Of a DNA stretch of 45,619 nucleotides, positions 23,700-35,036 are shown piece by piece. This DNA is from an uncultured beta proteobacterium. Lineage in GTDB: Bacteria > Pseudomonadota > Gammaproteobacteria > Burkholderiales > Burkholderiaceae_C. The translations under genes and the position numbers were made by a program. The stretch covers positions 1 through 45,619 of the forward strand of contig CAILZB010000006.1 of NCBI GenBank assembly GCA_903838565.1, given 5' to 3'. How positions within the stretch are numbered: the stretch's first letter is position 1; the number at the start of each line of letters is the position of its first letter. Below the pieces are notes generated by a model. That model did not search any database, had not been told where the DNA came from, and worked only from the letters and a program-made list of their open reading frames with translations.

Positions 23700-24431
23700 A
23701 TGAACACCCCGACCGCTCCCCACATCCTGGTGATAGACGACGACGCCAGCGTTCGTGAAATGGTGAGCGAGTACCTCAGCGCCAACGACATGCGTGTAAG
23801 CGCCGTGGCATCGGGGCGCGAGATGTTTGAAGCGGTCGAGCGCGAGGCCATCGACCTGGTGCTGCTGGACCTGAAACTGCGCGGCGAGGACGGCATGCAG
23901 CTGGCACGCAGCCTGCGCGAACGCGCCACACTGCCCATCATCCTGCTCACCGGACGCAGCGAAGAAGCCGATCGCGTGATGGGGTTGGAGTTGGGCGCCG
24001 ACGACTACGTCACCAAGCCATTCAGCCCGCGCGAGTTGCTGGCGCGCGTGCGCGCCGTGCTGCGGCGCTACCAGGTGCAGGCCACGCTGCCCGAGCGCGA
24101 CCACACGCGCAGGGCTTTTCGTTTTGCGGGCTGGGAGTTCAACCTGCGCACCCGGCGACTGGTCTCGCCCGCAGGCGTTTCGGTGGAACTGTCCAACGGC
24201 GAGTTCAGCCTGCTCAGTGCGCTGTGCCGTGCGCCAGGCCGGGTGCTCACGCGCGACCAGTTGCTCTCCATGTCGCGCCTGCATGAAGCCGAGGTCTATG
24301 ACCGCAGCATCGACGTGCAGATTCGCCGCCTGCGGGTGAAGATCGAAGTTGATGCGGCCAGCCCCACGCTCATCGTCACCGAACGCGGCGCGGGCTACCG
24401 CCTCGCCAGCGAAGTGGAAACGCTGTACTGA
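23700..24431 (+). CDS. OmpR/PhoB-family response regulator
   Basis: 243 residues. The N-terminal receiver has the acidic pocket Asp13-Asp15 (VIDDDAS), phospho-acceptor Asp57 (LVLLDLKL), Thr84 (LLTGR) and Lys106 (VTKPFSP). The C-terminal winged helix (about 140-240) includes LSNGEFSLLSALCRAPGRVL, DRSIDVQIRRLRVKIE and GAGYRL. Complete and normal length. It is divergent from the hybrid kinase and convergent with the efflux operon end. Probable targets are the barrel-HtrA cluster and/or the mdt-like efflux operon (inference). No clear ribosome-binding site precedes ATG 23700. Confidence 0.93.
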   Translation: MNTPTAPHILVIDDDASVREMVSEYLSANDMRVSAVASGREMFEAVEREAIDLVLLDLKLRGEDGMQLARSLRERATLPIILLTGRSEEADRVMGLELGADDYVTKPFSPRELLARVRAVLRRYQVQATLPERDHTRRAFRFAGWEFNLRTRRLVSPAGVSVELSNGEFSLLSALCRAPGRVLTRDQLLSMSRLHEAEVYDRSIDVQIRRLRVKIEVDAASPTLIVTERGAGYRLASEVETLY

Positions 24432-24463
24432 CACGCCAGGCCCGGCGTCAGCCTCAAAACCCA

Positions 24464-25903
24464 TCACTTCAGGACCACGACGTCCCAACGTCCCGCCACA
24501 TTCTTGAGCAACTGGTTCAGCGCCGCCAACTGCCGGTTGCGCACGCCCAGCCAACTGCTCTCGCTGCCCAGAGCCGCGGTCTGCGCGCTCACCACGTTGA
24601 GGTAGCTCATTGTGCCGGCGCGGTACTGGTCCAGCGTGATCTCCAGGTTGCGCTGCGCCGCCTGCAGAGCCTGGGCCTGAAATTGAACTTCGCTTTGCAA
24701 TTGTTTGGCCAGCACCAGGTTGTCTTCCACCTCCTGCAAGGCGCTCAGGACGGCTTGACGGTAATTGGCGCTGGCTTGCTCGGCGCTGGCGCGCGCTTGC
24801 GCGCTGGCCTGCTGACGCGCTCCGCCGTCGAAGATCGCCTGCGCCAGCGTCGGCCCCAATGACCAGAACAGGTCGGGCGCGCTCAACAGTTGCGACAGCG
24901 AGGTATTGCGGTAGCCTGCGCTGGCAGACAGGTTGAGCGCCGGGAAGTAGGCCGCGTCGGCGACGCCGATTTGTGCCCAGGCCGCGGCCACGCGGTGCTG
25001 CGCGGCGGCGATATCGGGCCGGCGCTGCAGCAGTGTGCTGCTTAGCAACTGTGGCACTTCCGGCGACGTGGGTAAAGAAGTAGCGCGCTCCAGCGTCAGC
25101 GCCGAAGGCGCCACGCCCAGCAACACCGCGAGCGCATGCTCCGCTTGCGCGCGCTGCGCCTCCAAATCGGCCAGTTGTGCCTGCGTGCTGCTCAGTTGCG
25201 TCTGCGCCTGCAGCACGTCGGTGCGCGCGGCCACACCGCCGTCGTAGCGCGTCTGCGTGAGCTCCAGCGATCGCTGGTAGGCCTGCACGCTGCGTTGCAG
25301 CAGCGCGCTTTGAGCCTCCGCCGTGCGCAGGGAAAAGTAGCTCTGCGCCAGCAGCGCCTGTGCTGAAAGGCGCGCCGCAGCGAGGTCGTCCGCGCTGGCC
25401 TGCAGCGCGCTTTGTGCACCACTGCTGGCCTGCGCCAGACGCCCCCATAAATCGACCTCCCAGCTGGCGCTGGCCGAGAGCGCCACCGCATTACTCGGGT
25501 TGCGCGCGGCGGTTGGCGTGGTTGCCTCGGGTGTGGCGCTGCGCGTGTCGGTCAGACCCGCGGACAGCGTGGGCCAGAACGCGCTGCGGCTGGCTTCAAA
25601 GACCGCGCGGGCGCTGGCCAGCGCAGCCGCGGAGACCTTCAGGCTCTCGTTGCCCAAAAGCAGACGTTGCTCAAGTTCGTCCAGCACCGGATCGTGGAAT
25701 AGCGTCCACCAGGCGTCTGGCACCGGCATCGTCAGCGCGGCACGCTGCCATTCGCCACTCTCCTTGAACGCCGCCGCTTGCGGCATGGGCGGTGCTTGCA
25801 CTTGCGTTGCGGCGCAGCCTCCGAGCGCAAGCGCCAGCAGTGCGGCCAGGACCGTGCCTGAGCCGAGGTATGTTGATGAAGGGGGGAGGTGCATGTCAAT
25901 CAT
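24464..25903 (-). CDS. Outer-membrane efflux lipoprotein (NodT/OprM family)
   Basis: About 480 residues. Lipoprotein signal (TVLAALLALALGGCAATQ) with a lipobox cysteine. Two TolC-type repeats with long coiled helices and the family-typical WWTLFHDPVLDELEQRLLLGN, YDGGVAARTDVLQAQTQL and LLQRRPDIAAAQHRVAAAWAQIGVA regions. It forms the trimeric outer-membrane duct of the MdtABC-like pump. The start is ambiguous: TTG 25912 overlaps the mdtC stop, while ATG 25903 and ATG 25894 lie just after it. I chose 25903 as the first ATG. It is the last gene of the operon. Confidence 0.92.
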   Translation of the reverse strand: MIDMHLPPSSTYLGSGTVLAALLALALGGCAATQVQAPPMPQAAAFKESGEWQRAALTMPVPDAWWTLFHDPVLDELEQRLLLGNESLKVSAAALASARAVFEASRSAFWPTLSAGLTDTRSATPEATTPTAARNPSNAVALSASASWEVDLWGRLAQASSGAQSALQASADDLAAARLSAQALLAQSYFSLRTAEAQSALLQRSVQAYQRSLELTQTRYDGGVAARTDVLQAQTQLSSTQAQLADLEAQRAQAEHALAVLLGVAPSALTLERATSLPTSPEVPQLLSSTLLQRRPDIAAAQHRVAAAWAQIGVADAAYFPALNLSASAGYRNTSLSQLLSAPDLFWSLGPTLAQAIFDGGARQQASAQARASAEQASANYRQAVLSALQEVEDNLVLAKQLQSEVQFQAQALQAAQRNLEITLDQYRAGTMSYLNVVSAQTAALGSESSWLGVRNRQLAALNQLLKNVAGRWDVVVLK

Positions 25904-25908
25904 CCTGG

Positions 25909-28900
25909 TCAAACGTTGGCGCTCAGGGCGCTGACTGTAGGCTTGCGGCGACGGCGCAACCGGTCCATGCAGACGAACACCACGGGCGTGGTGTAAAGCG
26001 TGAGTAACTGGCTAAGAATCAGTCCGCCCACGATGGCGATGCCCAGCGGCTGACGCATTTCAGCGCCGTCGCCCGTGCCCAGCGCCAGCGGCACGGCGCC
26101 AAAAATCGCCGCCACCGTGGTCATCAGGATGGGTCGCAGGCGCAGGCTGGCGGCGCGCAGTATCGCCGCGCCCGCACTGGCTTGGCCGCTGCGTTGGCGC
26201 GCGATAGCGAAGTCAATCATCATGATGGCGTTCTTCTTCACGATGCCTATCAACAGGATCACGCCGATGAGCGCAATGATGGAGAACTCACTCTTGAACA
26301 GCATCAGCGCCAGCAGCGCACCCACACCCGCGGACGGCAGCGTCGAGAGGATGGTGACGGGGTGGATCAGGCTTTCGTACAGGATGCCCAGCACCAGGTA
26401 GATGGTCACGATGGCCGCGGCGATGAGCAGCGGCTGCGAGGCCAGCGAGGTTTGAAATGCATTGGCCGTGCCGGCAAAGCCGCCGCGCAGTGAAACGGGA
26501 ACACCCAGTTCTGCCATGGCCACATTGATCGCCAGCGTGGCCTGAGATAGGGAAACGCCCGGTGGCAAGTTGAAGCTGATGGTGGAGGCCGGCGCACCAC
26601 TTTGGTGGTTTACCGCCAGAGGTGTATTCGTGGTCTCCACGCGGGCAATGGAGCTCAATGGTACTTGCGCCCCTGCATTGCCGCTGACGTAAAAATGCTT
26701 GAGTGTCTGCGGATCTTGCAGGAACTCAGGGGCCAACTCCATCACTACGCGATATTGGTTCAGCGGGTTGTAGATCACGCCCACTTGGCGCTGACCGAAT
26801 GCGTCGTTCAGCGCCGTGTCTAAGGTGCTCATGCTCACGCCCAGACGCGCAGCGGCGTCGCGGTCCACCACCAGCGAAGTCTGCATGCCTTTGTCCTGCT
26901 GATCGGTGCTGACGTCGGTGAGCTCCGGTAACTGAGAAAACGCATTGCGCACGCGCGGCTCCCAGGTGCGCAGCACGTCCAGATCATCGGCCTGCAGCGT
27001 GTACTGGTACTGCGCGTTTGACTGCCGCCCGCCCACACGAATGTCCTGCACCGGCACAAGAAACAAGTTGGCTCCAGCCTCGTGTGCGAGCTTGCCCCGC
27101 AGCCTTGCCACCACCGCGTCGGCCGACATACGACGCTCGGCCAGCGGTTTCAGGGTGATGTAGAAATTGGCCGAATTGCTCTGACCGCCGCCGGTGGAGC
27201 CGCTGACGTTGACCACGGCCGGATCGGCGGCGACGATCTGCAGGAAGCGGTCCACGCGCGCCTGCATCATCTGGAACGAGCTGCCCTGGTCAGCCTGGAC
27301 GCCGCCCATGATCACGCCCGTATCCTGCTGCGGAAAGAAGGTCTTCGGGATGACGGTGTAAAGGTAGACGTTGAGCGCCACCACCGCCGCCAGCGACGCC
27401 AGCGCCAGGGGTTGATGGCGCAGCGTCCAGATCAACGACTGCCGATAGCCACGCGTAACGCTGCGGCCCAGAGAGCTCAGTGCCCGGCCGAAGCGGCCCG
27501 GTGCGTGCTTCTCGGTGCGCGTCTTGAGCAGCATCGCGGCCATCATGGGCGTCGTGGTGAGCGATACCAGCATGGACACCAAGATGGCCGCGGTGAGCAC
27601 CACGGAAAACTCGCGGAACAGTCGCCCCACGACGCCGCCCATGGCCAGCAGCGGAATGAATACCGCCACCAGCGACAGGCTGATGGAGAGCACGGTGAAG
27701 CCGATTTCACGCGCGCCCTTGAGTGCCGCTTGCCGCGGCGTCTCGCCCTGCTCGATGTAGCGCGTGATGTTCTCCAGCACCACGATGGCGTCGTCCACGA
27801 CAAAGCCCGTGGCTACGGTCAGCGCCATCGCTGAAAGGTTGTCCAGGCTGTAGCCGCACAGGTACATCACGCCCAGCGTGCCGCACAGCGACACCGGTAC
27901 CGCCACGGCGGGCAGCAGCGTGGCGCGCCAGTTACGAAGGAATAGCATGACCACCAGGATCACCAGGCCGGTGGCCACGCCCAGCGCGTTCTCAACAGCC
28001 AGCAACGAGGCACGAATCGTGGGCGTGCGATCGCTCAGGATGTCCAGATTGATTGACGGCGGAATGGAAGCCTGCAGGCGCGGCAGGATGGCGCGCACGC
28101 GCTGCACGGTTTCGATGATGTTGGCGCCCGGCTCCTTGAGCAGGAACAGCGAAATAGCCGGCTTGCCATTGGCCACGCCGTAGTTGCGCACGTCCTGCAC
28201 CGAGTCGCTGACCTCGGCCACGTCGCGTAGGCGCACGGCCGCGCCATTGCGGTAGCCAAGAATCACCGGCGCATATTCGGCCGCGTTGCGTGCTTGGTCG
28301 TTGGCGCCGATTTGCCAATAGTGCCCCGCTTCTTCCAGCGCGCCCTTGGGTCGGTTACCGGTGGTGGCAGTGATGGCCAGGCGTACGCTGTCCAGTGCGA
28401 TGCCTTGAGCCGCCAGCTTGTCCGGGTTCAGTTCCACGCGCACCGCAGGCAGGGCCCCGCCGCCAATCGTCACCTGGCCCACTCCCTCTACCTGGGACAA
28501 CCGCTGCGCCAGCACGGTGGATGCTGCGTCGTACATCTGGCCGCGCGTCAGCGTGCTGGACGTGAGCGTCAGGATCATGATGGGCGCTGCCGCCGGGTTC
28601 ACCTTGCGGTAGGTGGGGTTGCTGGGCATGCCCGTGGGCAGCATTGTGCGCGCCGCGTTGATCGCGGCCTGCACGTCGCGCGCCGCACCGTCGATGTCGC
28701 GGTTCAGGTCGAACTGCATCGTGATGTTGGTGGACCCCAGGGATGAACGCGAAGTGATTTCGGTCACGCCGGCAATGCTGCCCAACGCGCGCTCCAGCGG
28801 TGTGGCCACCGTGGCGGCCATGGTGTCGGGGCTGGCGCCGGGCAGCGAGGCGCTGACCGAGATCGTCGGGATGTCGATCTGTGGCAGGGGTGCGATCGGC

Positions 28901-28995
28901 AAAAGGCCGAACGCCAGCATGCCCGCCAGCGCCACGCCCAGCGTGATCAGCGTGGTGGCGACGGGGCGCGCAATGAAGGGCGCGGAGATATTCAT
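25909..28995 (-). CDS. mdtC: RND efflux permease, MdtC/MuxC-like
   Basis: A 1028-residue inner-membrane protein with 12 expected membrane helices and two large periplasmic loops. The proton-relay pair Asp401/Asp402 in [14 protein letters not shown] (TM4) is intact. The N-terminus ([23 protein letters not shown]) and the lack of a long C-terminal tail fit MdtC. In E. coli, MdtB2-MdtC heterotrimers export bile salts, novobiocin and other compounds, and the two permeases are both needed. It overlaps mdtB by 4 bp (ATGA) and abuts the OMF gene. Confidence 0.93.
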   Translation of the reverse strand: MNISAPFIARPVATTLITLGVALAGMLAFGLLPIAPLPQIDIPTISVSASLPGASPDTMAATVATPLERALGSIAGVTEITSRSSLGSTNITMQFDLNRDIDGAARDVQAAINAARTMLPTGMPSNPTYRKVNPAAAPIMILTLTSSTLTRGQMYDAASTVLAQRLSQVEGVGQVTIGGGALPAVRVELNPDKLAAQGIALDSVRLAITATTGNRPKGALEEAGHYWQIGANDQARNAAEYAPVILGYRNGAAVRLRDVAEVSDSVQDVRNYGVANGKPAISLFLLKEPGANIIETVQRVRAILPRLQASIPPSINLDILSDRTPTIRASLLAVENALGVATGLVILVVMLFLRNWRATLLPAVAVPVSLCGTLGVMYLCGYSLDNLSAMALTVATGFVVDDAIVVLENITRYIEQGETPRQAALKGAREIGFTVLSISLSLVAVFIPLLAMGGVVGRLFREFSVVLTAAILVSMLVSLTTTPMMAAMLLKTRTEKHAPGRFGRALSSLGRSVTRGYRQSLIWTLRHQPLALASLAAVVALNVYLYTVIPKTFFPQQDTGVIMGGVQADQGSSFQMMQARVDRFLQIVAADPAVVNVSGSTGGGQSNSANFYITLKPLAERRMSADAVVARLRGKLAHEAGANLFLVPVQDIRVGGRQSNAQYQYTLQADDLDVLRTWEPRVRNAFSQLPELTDVSTDQQDKGMQTSLVVDRDAAARLGVSMSTLDTALNDAFGQRQVGVIYNPLNQYRVVMELAPEFLQDPQTLKHFYVSGNAGAQVPLSSIARVETTNTPLAVNHQSGAPASTISFNLPPGVSLSQATLAINVAMAELGVPVSLRGGFAGTANAFQTSLASQPLLIAAAIVTIYLVLGILYESLIHPVTILSTLPSAGVGALLALMLFKSEFSIIALIGVILLIGIVKKNAIMMIDFAIARQRSGQASAGAAILRAASLRLRPILMTTVAAIFGAVPLALGTGDGAEMRQPLGIAIVGGLILSQLLTLYTTPVVFVCMDRLRRRRKPTVSALSANV

Positions 28996-31900
28996 GCCGC
29001 GGCGCGCCGCTCGCGCCAGGCGTGGAGGCTTTGCACCAGCTGGGCAAAACCCAGGTAGATCACCGGCGTGGTGAACAACGTGAGCAACTGGCTCACGATC
29101 AGTCCGCCGACCATGGTGACACCCAACGGATGGCGCAGTTCATGGCCGGCGCCGGTGCCCAGCATCAGCGGCAGCGCGCCCAGCAGCGCGGCCATCGTGG
29201 TCATCAGAATGGGGCGAAAGCGCAGCAGGCACGCCTGGTGGATGGCAGCGCGCGGGCTCTTTCCCTCTTCGCGCTCGGCGTACAGGGCGAAGTCGATCAT
29301 CATGATGGCGTTTTTCTTGACGATGCCGATCAACAGCACGATGCCGATAATGGCTACCACCCCCAGGTCCAACCCGGCGAGCAGCAGTGCGAGCAAGGCG
29401 CCCAGCCCAGCTGAGGGCAGCGTGGAGAGGATGGTGATGGGGTGGATATAGCTCTCATACAACACGCCCAACACGATGTACATGGTGACCACCGCGGCCA
29501 GGATGAGCAGCAGTGTGCTGGAGAGCGAAGCGCGAAAGGCTTCGGCAGCTCCCTGGAAACTGGTCTCCACGCTGGGAGGCAGATCGAGCTTGACTTCTTC
29601 CGCCTTGATCGCGTCCACCGCGGCGCCCAGAGACGCGCCGGCGGCAAGGTTGAACGACAGCGTGGCACTGGGAAATTGCGCCAAATGGTTGATCGCCAGC
29701 GCCGCGGGCTTCTCCGCGATTTGCGCCACCGAAGTCAGCGGCACCTGCACGGTGCTCACCACGCCGCTGGCACTCACGCTGGCGCCGGGGATGTACAGAC
29801 CAGCGAGTGCACCCGGACCCCGGCGGAATTCATTCGCCGCCTCCAACACCACGCGGTACTGGCTGGATTGGGTGTAGATGGTGGAGATCAGGCGCTGGCC
29901 AAAGGCGTTGTACAGCGCCGTGTCTATCGCTGCCACCGTCACGCCCAGCCGTCCCGCCGCTTCGCGGTCGATTTGCACGTAGGCCTGCAGTCCCTGGTCC
30001 TGCAGGTCGCTGGCCACGTCCACCAGTTGCGGCAGCGTCTTGATGCGCTCCAGCAGCCGCGCCGTGGAACTGGCCAGGGCGTCAGAGTCGGGTGAGCTGA
30101 GCAGGAACTGGTACTGTGTTTTGGAGACGCGGTCTTCAATCGTGAGGTCCTGCACCGGCTGCATGAAGGCCGTGATGCCGGGCACGTGCGAGCTGGCGTC
30201 ATTCAAGCGACGGATGATCTCGGTGGCGGAGGCTCGGCGCTGCTCGAAGGGCTTGAGCGTGAGTTGCATGCGACCCGTGTTGAGCGTGGGGTTGGCGCCG
30301 TCCACGCCGATGAAGGACGCGAGATGCTCGACGTCGGGGTCCCGCATCATCACCTCGGCCAACGCCTGCTGACGCGCGGCCATGGCGTCGAACGAAGTGG
30401 TTTGCGTGGCTTCGGTGATGACCTGAATCAGCCCCGTGTCCTGCAGCGGAAAGAAGCCCTTGGGAACGACGACATACAGGCCGACAGTGGCGACCAGCGT
30501 GAGCGCAAACACGCCCAGGGTAGCGCGCGGGCGGTCAAGCACCCAGTCCAGCGCACGCCCGTAGCGCGCCACCGTGTGGTCAAACGCCGCGCCAAACCAG
30601 GTACCCAAGCGTGAGTGGCGGCGCTCGCGCTCGGGCTTGAGCAACCGGGCGCTCATCATGGGCGTGAGCGTCAAAGACACCACGGCTGAAATCAGGATGG
30701 ACACCGCCAACGTGATGGCAAACTCGTGGAACAGCCGTCCCACCACATCGCCCATGAACAGCAGCGGAATCAGCACCGCGATCAGCGACACCGTGAGCGA
30801 AATGATGGTGAAGCCGATCTGCTTCGAGCCCTTGAAGGCGGCCTGCATGGGCGAGTCGCCTTCCTCCACAAAGCGCGAGATGTTCTCGATCATCACAATC
30901 GCGTCGTCGACCACGAAACCGGTGGAAATCGTCAACGCCATGAGCGTGAGGTTGTTGATGGAAAAGCCCGCCAGGTAGATCACACCAAAGGTGCCCACCA
31001 GCGACAGCGGCACAGCCACGCTCGGGATCACGGTGGCGCTGGCGCTGCGCAGGAACAGGAAGATCACCAGCACCACCAGCGCCACCGACAGCAGCAGCTC
31101 GAACTCAGTGTCATCCACCGAGGCGCGAATGGTGGTGGTGCGGTCGGCGATGATCTGCACGTCCACCGACGCGGGTAAGGCGGCCTTGAGCTTGGGCAAC
31201 AGCGCTTTCACGCGGTCCACGGTCTGGATGACGTTGGCGCCGGGCTGGCGCTGCACGTTCAGGATCACGCCTGGCGTGCGGTCCGACCAAGCCGCCAGGC
31301 GCAGGTTCTCGGCGTCGTCGACGATCACGGCCACGTCCTGAAGGCGCAGCGGTTTGCCATTCTTCCAGGCGATCACCAGGTTCTGGTATTCGGAGGCCGA
31401 CTTGAGCTGGTCGTTGGCGTCGATGGTGGAGGCGCGTTGCGCGCCGTCGAAGCTACCTTTGGCCTGGTTCACGTTGGCCGCAGCGATGGCGCTGCGAACA
31501 TCGTCCAGCGACATGCCCAGCCCCGCCAGCATGGCCGGGTTCGCCTGTATGCGCACGGCGGGGCGGCGTCCACCGGCGATGCTTACCAGCCCCACGCCGT
31601 CGACCTGCGAGAGCTTGGGCGCGAGCCGGTTTTCCGTGAGATCGTGCAGCTTGATCACAGGCAGCGAAGGCGAGGTGACGGCAATCGTCAGCACCGGTGC
31701 ATCCGCAGGGTTGACCTTGCTGTAGATCGGCGGCATGGGCAGGTCACTGGGCAGCAGATTCGTTCCCGCGTTGATGGCCGCCTGCACTTCCTGCTCGGCC
31801 ACGTCCAGCGACAGGCCCAGCGAGAAGCGCAGCGTGATCACCGAGGCGCCGCCCGAGCTGGTTGACGTCATCTGATTCAGTCCCGGCATCTGGCCAAACT

Positions 31901-32108
31901 GGCGCTCCAAGGGAGCGGTCACGGTAGTGGAAATCACATCTGGACTGGCACCCGGGTACAGCGTAGTGACCGCCATCGTCGGGTAATCGACTTCGGGCAG
32001 CGCCGACAGCGGCAGCAGCCGGTACGCCAGCAGCCCGGCCAGCAAGATCGCCAGCATCAGCAGTGACGTCGCGACCGGTCTTTCGATGAAGATGCGCGAT
32101 GGATTCAT
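28992..32108 (-). CDS. mdtB: RND efflux permease, MdtB/MuxB-like
   Basis: 1038 residues from ATG 32108, which overlaps the mdtA stop as ATGA; the 14-residue extension to 32150 lies within mdtA. It begins [20 protein letters not shown]. It shares the HAE1 layout with the adjacent MdtC-like protein, and TM4 carries Asp401/Asp402 ([14 protein letters not shown]). The pair of dissimilar RND subunits in one operon is diagnostic of Mdt/Mux-type heteromeric pumps. Substrates cannot be read from sequence. Confidence 0.93.
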   Translation of the reverse strand: MNPSRIFIERPVATSLLMLAILLAGLLAYRLLPLSALPEVDYPTMAVTTLYPGASPDVISTTVTAPLERQFGQMPGLNQMTSTSSGGASVITLRFSLGLSLDVAEQEVQAAINAGTNLLPSDLPMPPIYSKVNPADAPVLTIAVTSPSLPVIKLHDLTENRLAPKLSQVDGVGLVSIAGGRRPAVRIQANPAMLAGLGMSLDDVRSAIAAANVNQAKGSFDGAQRASTIDANDQLKSASEYQNLVIAWKNGKPLRLQDVAVIVDDAENLRLAAWSDRTPGVILNVQRQPGANVIQTVDRVKALLPKLKAALPASVDVQIIADRTTTIRASVDDTEFELLLSVALVVLVIFLFLRSASATVIPSVAVPLSLVGTFGVIYLAGFSINNLTLMALTISTGFVVDDAIVMIENISRFVEEGDSPMQAAFKGSKQIGFTIISLTVSLIAVLIPLLFMGDVVGRLFHEFAITLAVSILISAVVSLTLTPMMSARLLKPERERRHSRLGTWFGAAFDHTVARYGRALDWVLDRPRATLGVFALTLVATVGLYVVVPKGFFPLQDTGLIQVITEATQTTSFDAMAARQQALAEVMMRDPDVEHLASFIGVDGANPTLNTGRMQLTLKPFEQRRASATEIIRRLNDASSHVPGITAFMQPVQDLTIEDRVSKTQYQFLLSSPDSDALASSTARLLERIKTLPQLVDVASDLQDQGLQAYVQIDREAAGRLGVTVAAIDTALYNAFGQRLISTIYTQSSQYRVVLEAANEFRRGPGALAGLYIPGASVSASGVVSTVQVPLTSVAQIAEKPAALAINHLAQFPSATLSFNLAAGASLGAAVDAIKAEEVKLDLPPSVETSFQGAAEAFRASLSSTLLLILAAVVTMYIVLGVLYESYIHPITILSTLPSAGLGALLALLLAGLDLGVVAIIGIVLLIGIVKKNAIMMIDFALYAEREEGKSPRAAIHQACLLRFRPILMTTMAALLGALPLMLGTGAGHELRHPLGVTMVGGLIVSQLLTLFTTPVIYLGFAQLVQSLHAWRERRAAA

Positions 32109-33457
32109 CGGGCGGCTGAGGCGGCTACACCAGGCCTGTGACTGCCCCATGCGCCGCTGGCGGCGCTGGCGGGACGGGATGCGCCACGCTGGGCGCCCGC
32201 GGTGGCACCGGCGCGCTGGTTCGGGTCGGAGGCAATGACCTCGACCCGGGCACCGTCACGCAATCTATCCACACCGTCCACCACCACCTTGTCACCCGGC
32301 TGCAACGGCCCCTCCACCGCCATCCAGTCGCCGTCGACCGCGCCGGGCTTGATGACGCGCGTGCTCACCGTGTTGTCGGCCTTCACCACGTAGACGTAAA
32401 AGCCCTGCGTGCCGCGCTGCACCGCCGCCTGCGGCAGCGCCAGCACATTCGCCAACGTGTCCAGCTGCAGGCGCACGCTCACTGCCTGATTCGGAAAGAG
32501 CGCGTCGTCGGCGTTGGGGAACAGCGCCTTGACTTTGATGGTGTCGGTCGTCGCATCGATGGCGTTGTCCAGCGTGGCCACGCGGCCCAGCGCCAGGCGC
32601 GTCGTGCCGCTGCGCTCCCAGGCCTCGACTGGTATGGCGTGGTGCGCCAGAAGGTGCGCATTGATAGTCGCCACATTCGCCGCGGGCACGGAAAAAATCA
32701 GCGCGATGGGACGCGTTTGCGTGATGACGACGATGCCATTCGCGTCCGTGGGTTGCACCACATTGCCCAGGTCGGCCTGTTTCAATCCCGCGCGACCGGA
32801 AATCGGCGCGTTGACATGGGTATACGAAAGTTGCAGGCGCGCGCTGTCCACTGCCGCCTGGTCCTGCTTGACCGTGCCCTCGAGTTGCCCCACCAGCGCC
32901 GCTTGCGTGTCGAGTTGCTGCCGGGGTATCGCGTCCTTGGACAGCAGATCGCGGTAGCGTGCCAAATCGACGCGCGCACCGTCGAGTTGTGCGCCGTCGC
33001 GCGCCAACGCGCCCTCGGCTTGGCTCAAGGCCGCCTGAAACGCGCGCGGGTCGATCTGGGCCAGCGACTGGCCCGCGCGGACCTGCTGGCCCTCATTGAA
33101 GTTCAGGCTTTGCAGCACGCCGCTGACCTGGGCGCGCACCACGGCGGTGTTGGACGCGGCCATGCTGCCGATGGCGTTGAGCGTGACACGTACGTCCTGC
33201 CGCCGCACAGTCTGCACCGACACCGGCTGTGCCGCCATGGTGCCGCCAAAACGCCGTCCGTCGGCGCCAGCGCGCCCCGGGGCCGCTCCGGTCGAATCCG
33301 CGCTGTGCCAATGCCACCACCCATAGCCCAACGCAACCGCCAGACCGAGCACGACGACCAGCATCCAGGGACGCGCGCGTCCGGACGCGGCTTCGCAGGA
33401 CCCATTTCGGCAACACCGCTCTGTGGTGTTTCGAGCCGCCGGTGATTTCATATTCAT
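32105..33457 (-). CDS. mdtA: Periplasmic adaptor (membrane fusion protein), MdtA-like
   Basis: 450 residues. Basic N-terminus, one membrane anchor (about 31-49, [18 protein letters not shown]), no lipobox. A barrel-sandwich half ([21 protein letters not shown]), a helical hairpin (about 140-205), a second barrel-sandwich half ([21 protein letters not shown]), then beta-barrel and membrane-proximal domains. The C-terminal tail is Ala/Gly/Ser-rich and unusually long (about 40 residues). The start at 33457 is chosen over the 31-residue longer frame because the basic-plus-anchor layout begins there; ATG 33451 is an equal alternative. It is the first gene of the mdtA-mdtB-mdtC-OMF operon. Confidence 0.92.
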   Translation of the reverse strand: MNMKSPAARNTTERCCRNGSCEAASGRARPWMLVVVLGLAVALGYGWWHWHSADSTGAAPGRAGADGRRFGGTMAAQPVSVQTVRRQDVRVTLNAIGSMAASNTAVVRAQVSGVLQSLNFNEGQQVRAGQSLAQIDPRAFQAALSQAEGALARDGAQLDGARVDLARYRDLLSKDAIPRQQLDTQAALVGQLEGTVKQDQAAVDSARLQLSYTHVNAPISGRAGLKQADLGNVVQPTDANGIVVITQTRPIALIFSVPAANVATINAHLLAHHAIPVEAWERSGTTRLALGRVATLDNAIDATTDTIKVKALFPNADDALFPNQAVSVRLQLDTLANVLALPQAAVQRGTQGFYVYVVKADNTVSTRVIKPGAVDGDWMAVEGPLQPGDKVVVDGVDRLRDGARVEVIASDPNQRAGATAGAQRGASRPASAASGAWGSHRPGVAASAAR

Positions 33458-33940
33458 CTGGATCCGATCAAATATTGCTGTCGTACTACCTGCCACGGCA
33501 TCTTCGCGGGACGGCACAGGAGCCTTCAAGCATGCCAGCGAATGCTGCACGCGTTGGCAGCCGATTGTGTTTCAGTGGAGGCGCTGCGCTGTGTCAAGTG
33601 AAATCTGTGACGCTGCCTTTTCCGTTCTTTACAAAAGACTCATCTTGTGCCCATCGTCGTCTCACTTAGGTTCATTTTCCTTTAAATTAATAGGTTGAAA
33701 TCAGGCCTATTCACCTATCTTTACGTTGCTTTACTGAGCCCATATGCAACCCTCTGAATATGGGAAAACTGGATCAGTTCGAGCGCACCTATTTTTACCC
33801 ATCAGATACGTCGCCTTCACATGGATCCACAACAATGGCCAGCAGCCCGGACGAGAGCGTCAGCATCGATTTGCTACTGATTTTTTCGTGAACGATCCAT
33901 CTGGTTACCCCTCGTCGACTGACTAAACGGCCCATCCAGC
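33458..33940. other. A/T-rich gap upstream of the mdt operon and the formyltransferase gene
   Basis: 483 bases between divergent genes, with no convincing gene. The part around 33640-33730 is distinctly A/T-rich and should hold the promoters. It contains a small dyad, AATAGG at 33688-33693 with CCTATT at 33705-33710, overlapping ATAGGT/ACCTAT at 33689-33694 and 33712-33717. Confidence 0.5.
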
Positions 33941-34828
33941 ATGTCCAAATCGCAAAACCAAAGTCACTCCAAAAGGTTCGCGATTACAGCTTCCGATCGA
34001 TACCTGGAAGTCTTCAATGCTTTTGTGAGTGCTGGCTGGGAACCGATCAAGTTATTCACGGTGCCCACAAGCGGGTTTCTGAACGATAACAAAGCCGTGA
34101 TTGCGCGTGCCCAGAAGCTCGGAATGGAAATTCAGATGTCGCGGCTTGACAATGCCTCGTTAGCAGGTCTGGCGCGAATTGAATGTGACTTATTGGTCGT
34201 GGCCAGCTATGACTGGCGGATCGGGCGATGGCAGGACTACATACCAAGGGCGATAAATTTCCATCCATCTCCGCTACCACGGTATCGAGGACCGTATCCG
34301 CTGGTTCGGGCCATTCTGGATGACCAGACTGAATGGGGTGTCACTTGTCACAAACTGGCCGCAGAATTTGACCAGGGCGACATCTTGGCGCAAAGGGTTT
34401 TTTCCTTGACTGCGCACGAATGCCACGAAAGTCTTGATTTGAAAACACAAATGGCAATGTCCCGGCTGGCGCTTGATGTGGCTCTGAACTTCGAAAAACT
34501 CTGGTCTGAAGCCACTCCGCAGGGCGACGGGAGCTATGTCGGAATCTGGACGGACAATGAGCGCACGCTTGACTTTGGACAGACCACTTCGGCCTTGGAT
34601 CGTCAACTGCGTGCGTTCGGGAATTTCCAGTGCATCGCCGTACTCCATGGGATACAGTTTCACATACAGCAAGCTGTGGTCTGGCCAGAAAAGCATTCTC
34701 TGCCGCCTGGAACGGTCGTGCTTTCATCCTCTGTCCGCATGGTTGTATCCTGCCTTGATGGTTTTGTCGGAATCACTCGATGGAGTCTTCTGCCTCCTCA
34801 TCTAACGCATGTGTCCCGTTCAATATAG
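33941..34828 (+). CDS. Formyltransferase-fold protein (Fmt/ArnA-like)
   Basis: 295 residues. The N-terminal half is a formyl_transf_N domain: LLVVASYDWRIG, then the catalytic stretch NFHPSPLPRYRGPYPLVRAI (Asn106, His108) and the later Asp in AEFDQGDILAQ (about 144-150), giving the Asn-His-Asp triad. It transfers a formyl group from 10-formyl-tetrahydrofolate to an amine. The acceptor could be a sugar-nucleotide, an amino acid or a tRNA-bound residue. The divergent N-terminus (SKRFAITASDRYLEVFNAF) and poorly conserved C-terminal domain argue against a housekeeping Fmt. Codon use is visibly more A/T-rich than in the efflux genes, suggesting transfer. No biosynthetic neighbours are present. Confidence 0.8.
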   Translation: MSKSQNQSHSKRFAITASDRYLEVFNAFVSAGWEPIKLFTVPTSGFLNDNKAVIARAQKLGMEIQMSRLDNASLAGLARIECDLLVVASYDWRIGRWQDYIPRAINFHPSPLPRYRGPYPLVRAILDDQTEWGVTCHKLAAEFDQGDILAQRVFSLTAHECHESLDLKTQMAMSRLALDVALNFEKLWSEATPQGDGSYVGIWTDNERTLDFGQTTSALDRQLRAFGNFQCIAVLHGIQFHIQQAVVWPEKHSLPPGTVVLSSSVRMVVSCLDGFVGITRWSLLPPHLTHVSRSI

Positions 34829-35036
34829 CCGGAAAAACCGAAATGGAAAAAGTGTTAAGAGCTTCAGGAAAAGGGTGACGTCTTGGCGAGACCAAATGGC
34901 CAAGGCTTTCAAAAATACACGTGCAAAATGCACTTTCGAAAATGCGATGGTGACGGATTTATTGACCATTTTCTTCACCGGTGCGCTCGCTGACATTTTT
35001 GCCACTGTTTCAACTTCGAAATATCGAAAGAACAAG

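Noticed and set aside
21559..24431. Kinase and regulator as BaeS/BaeR orthologues because of the nearby mdtABC genes
   Set aside because: The kinase has a GGVAHDFNN box and a C-terminal receiver and is divergent from the regulator, unlike BaeS in an mdtABCD-baeSR operon.
34809..35036. 76-codon upstream extension of the SOUL protein
   Set aside because: It overlaps the end of the formyltransferase gene and precedes a clear signal peptide starting at 35037.
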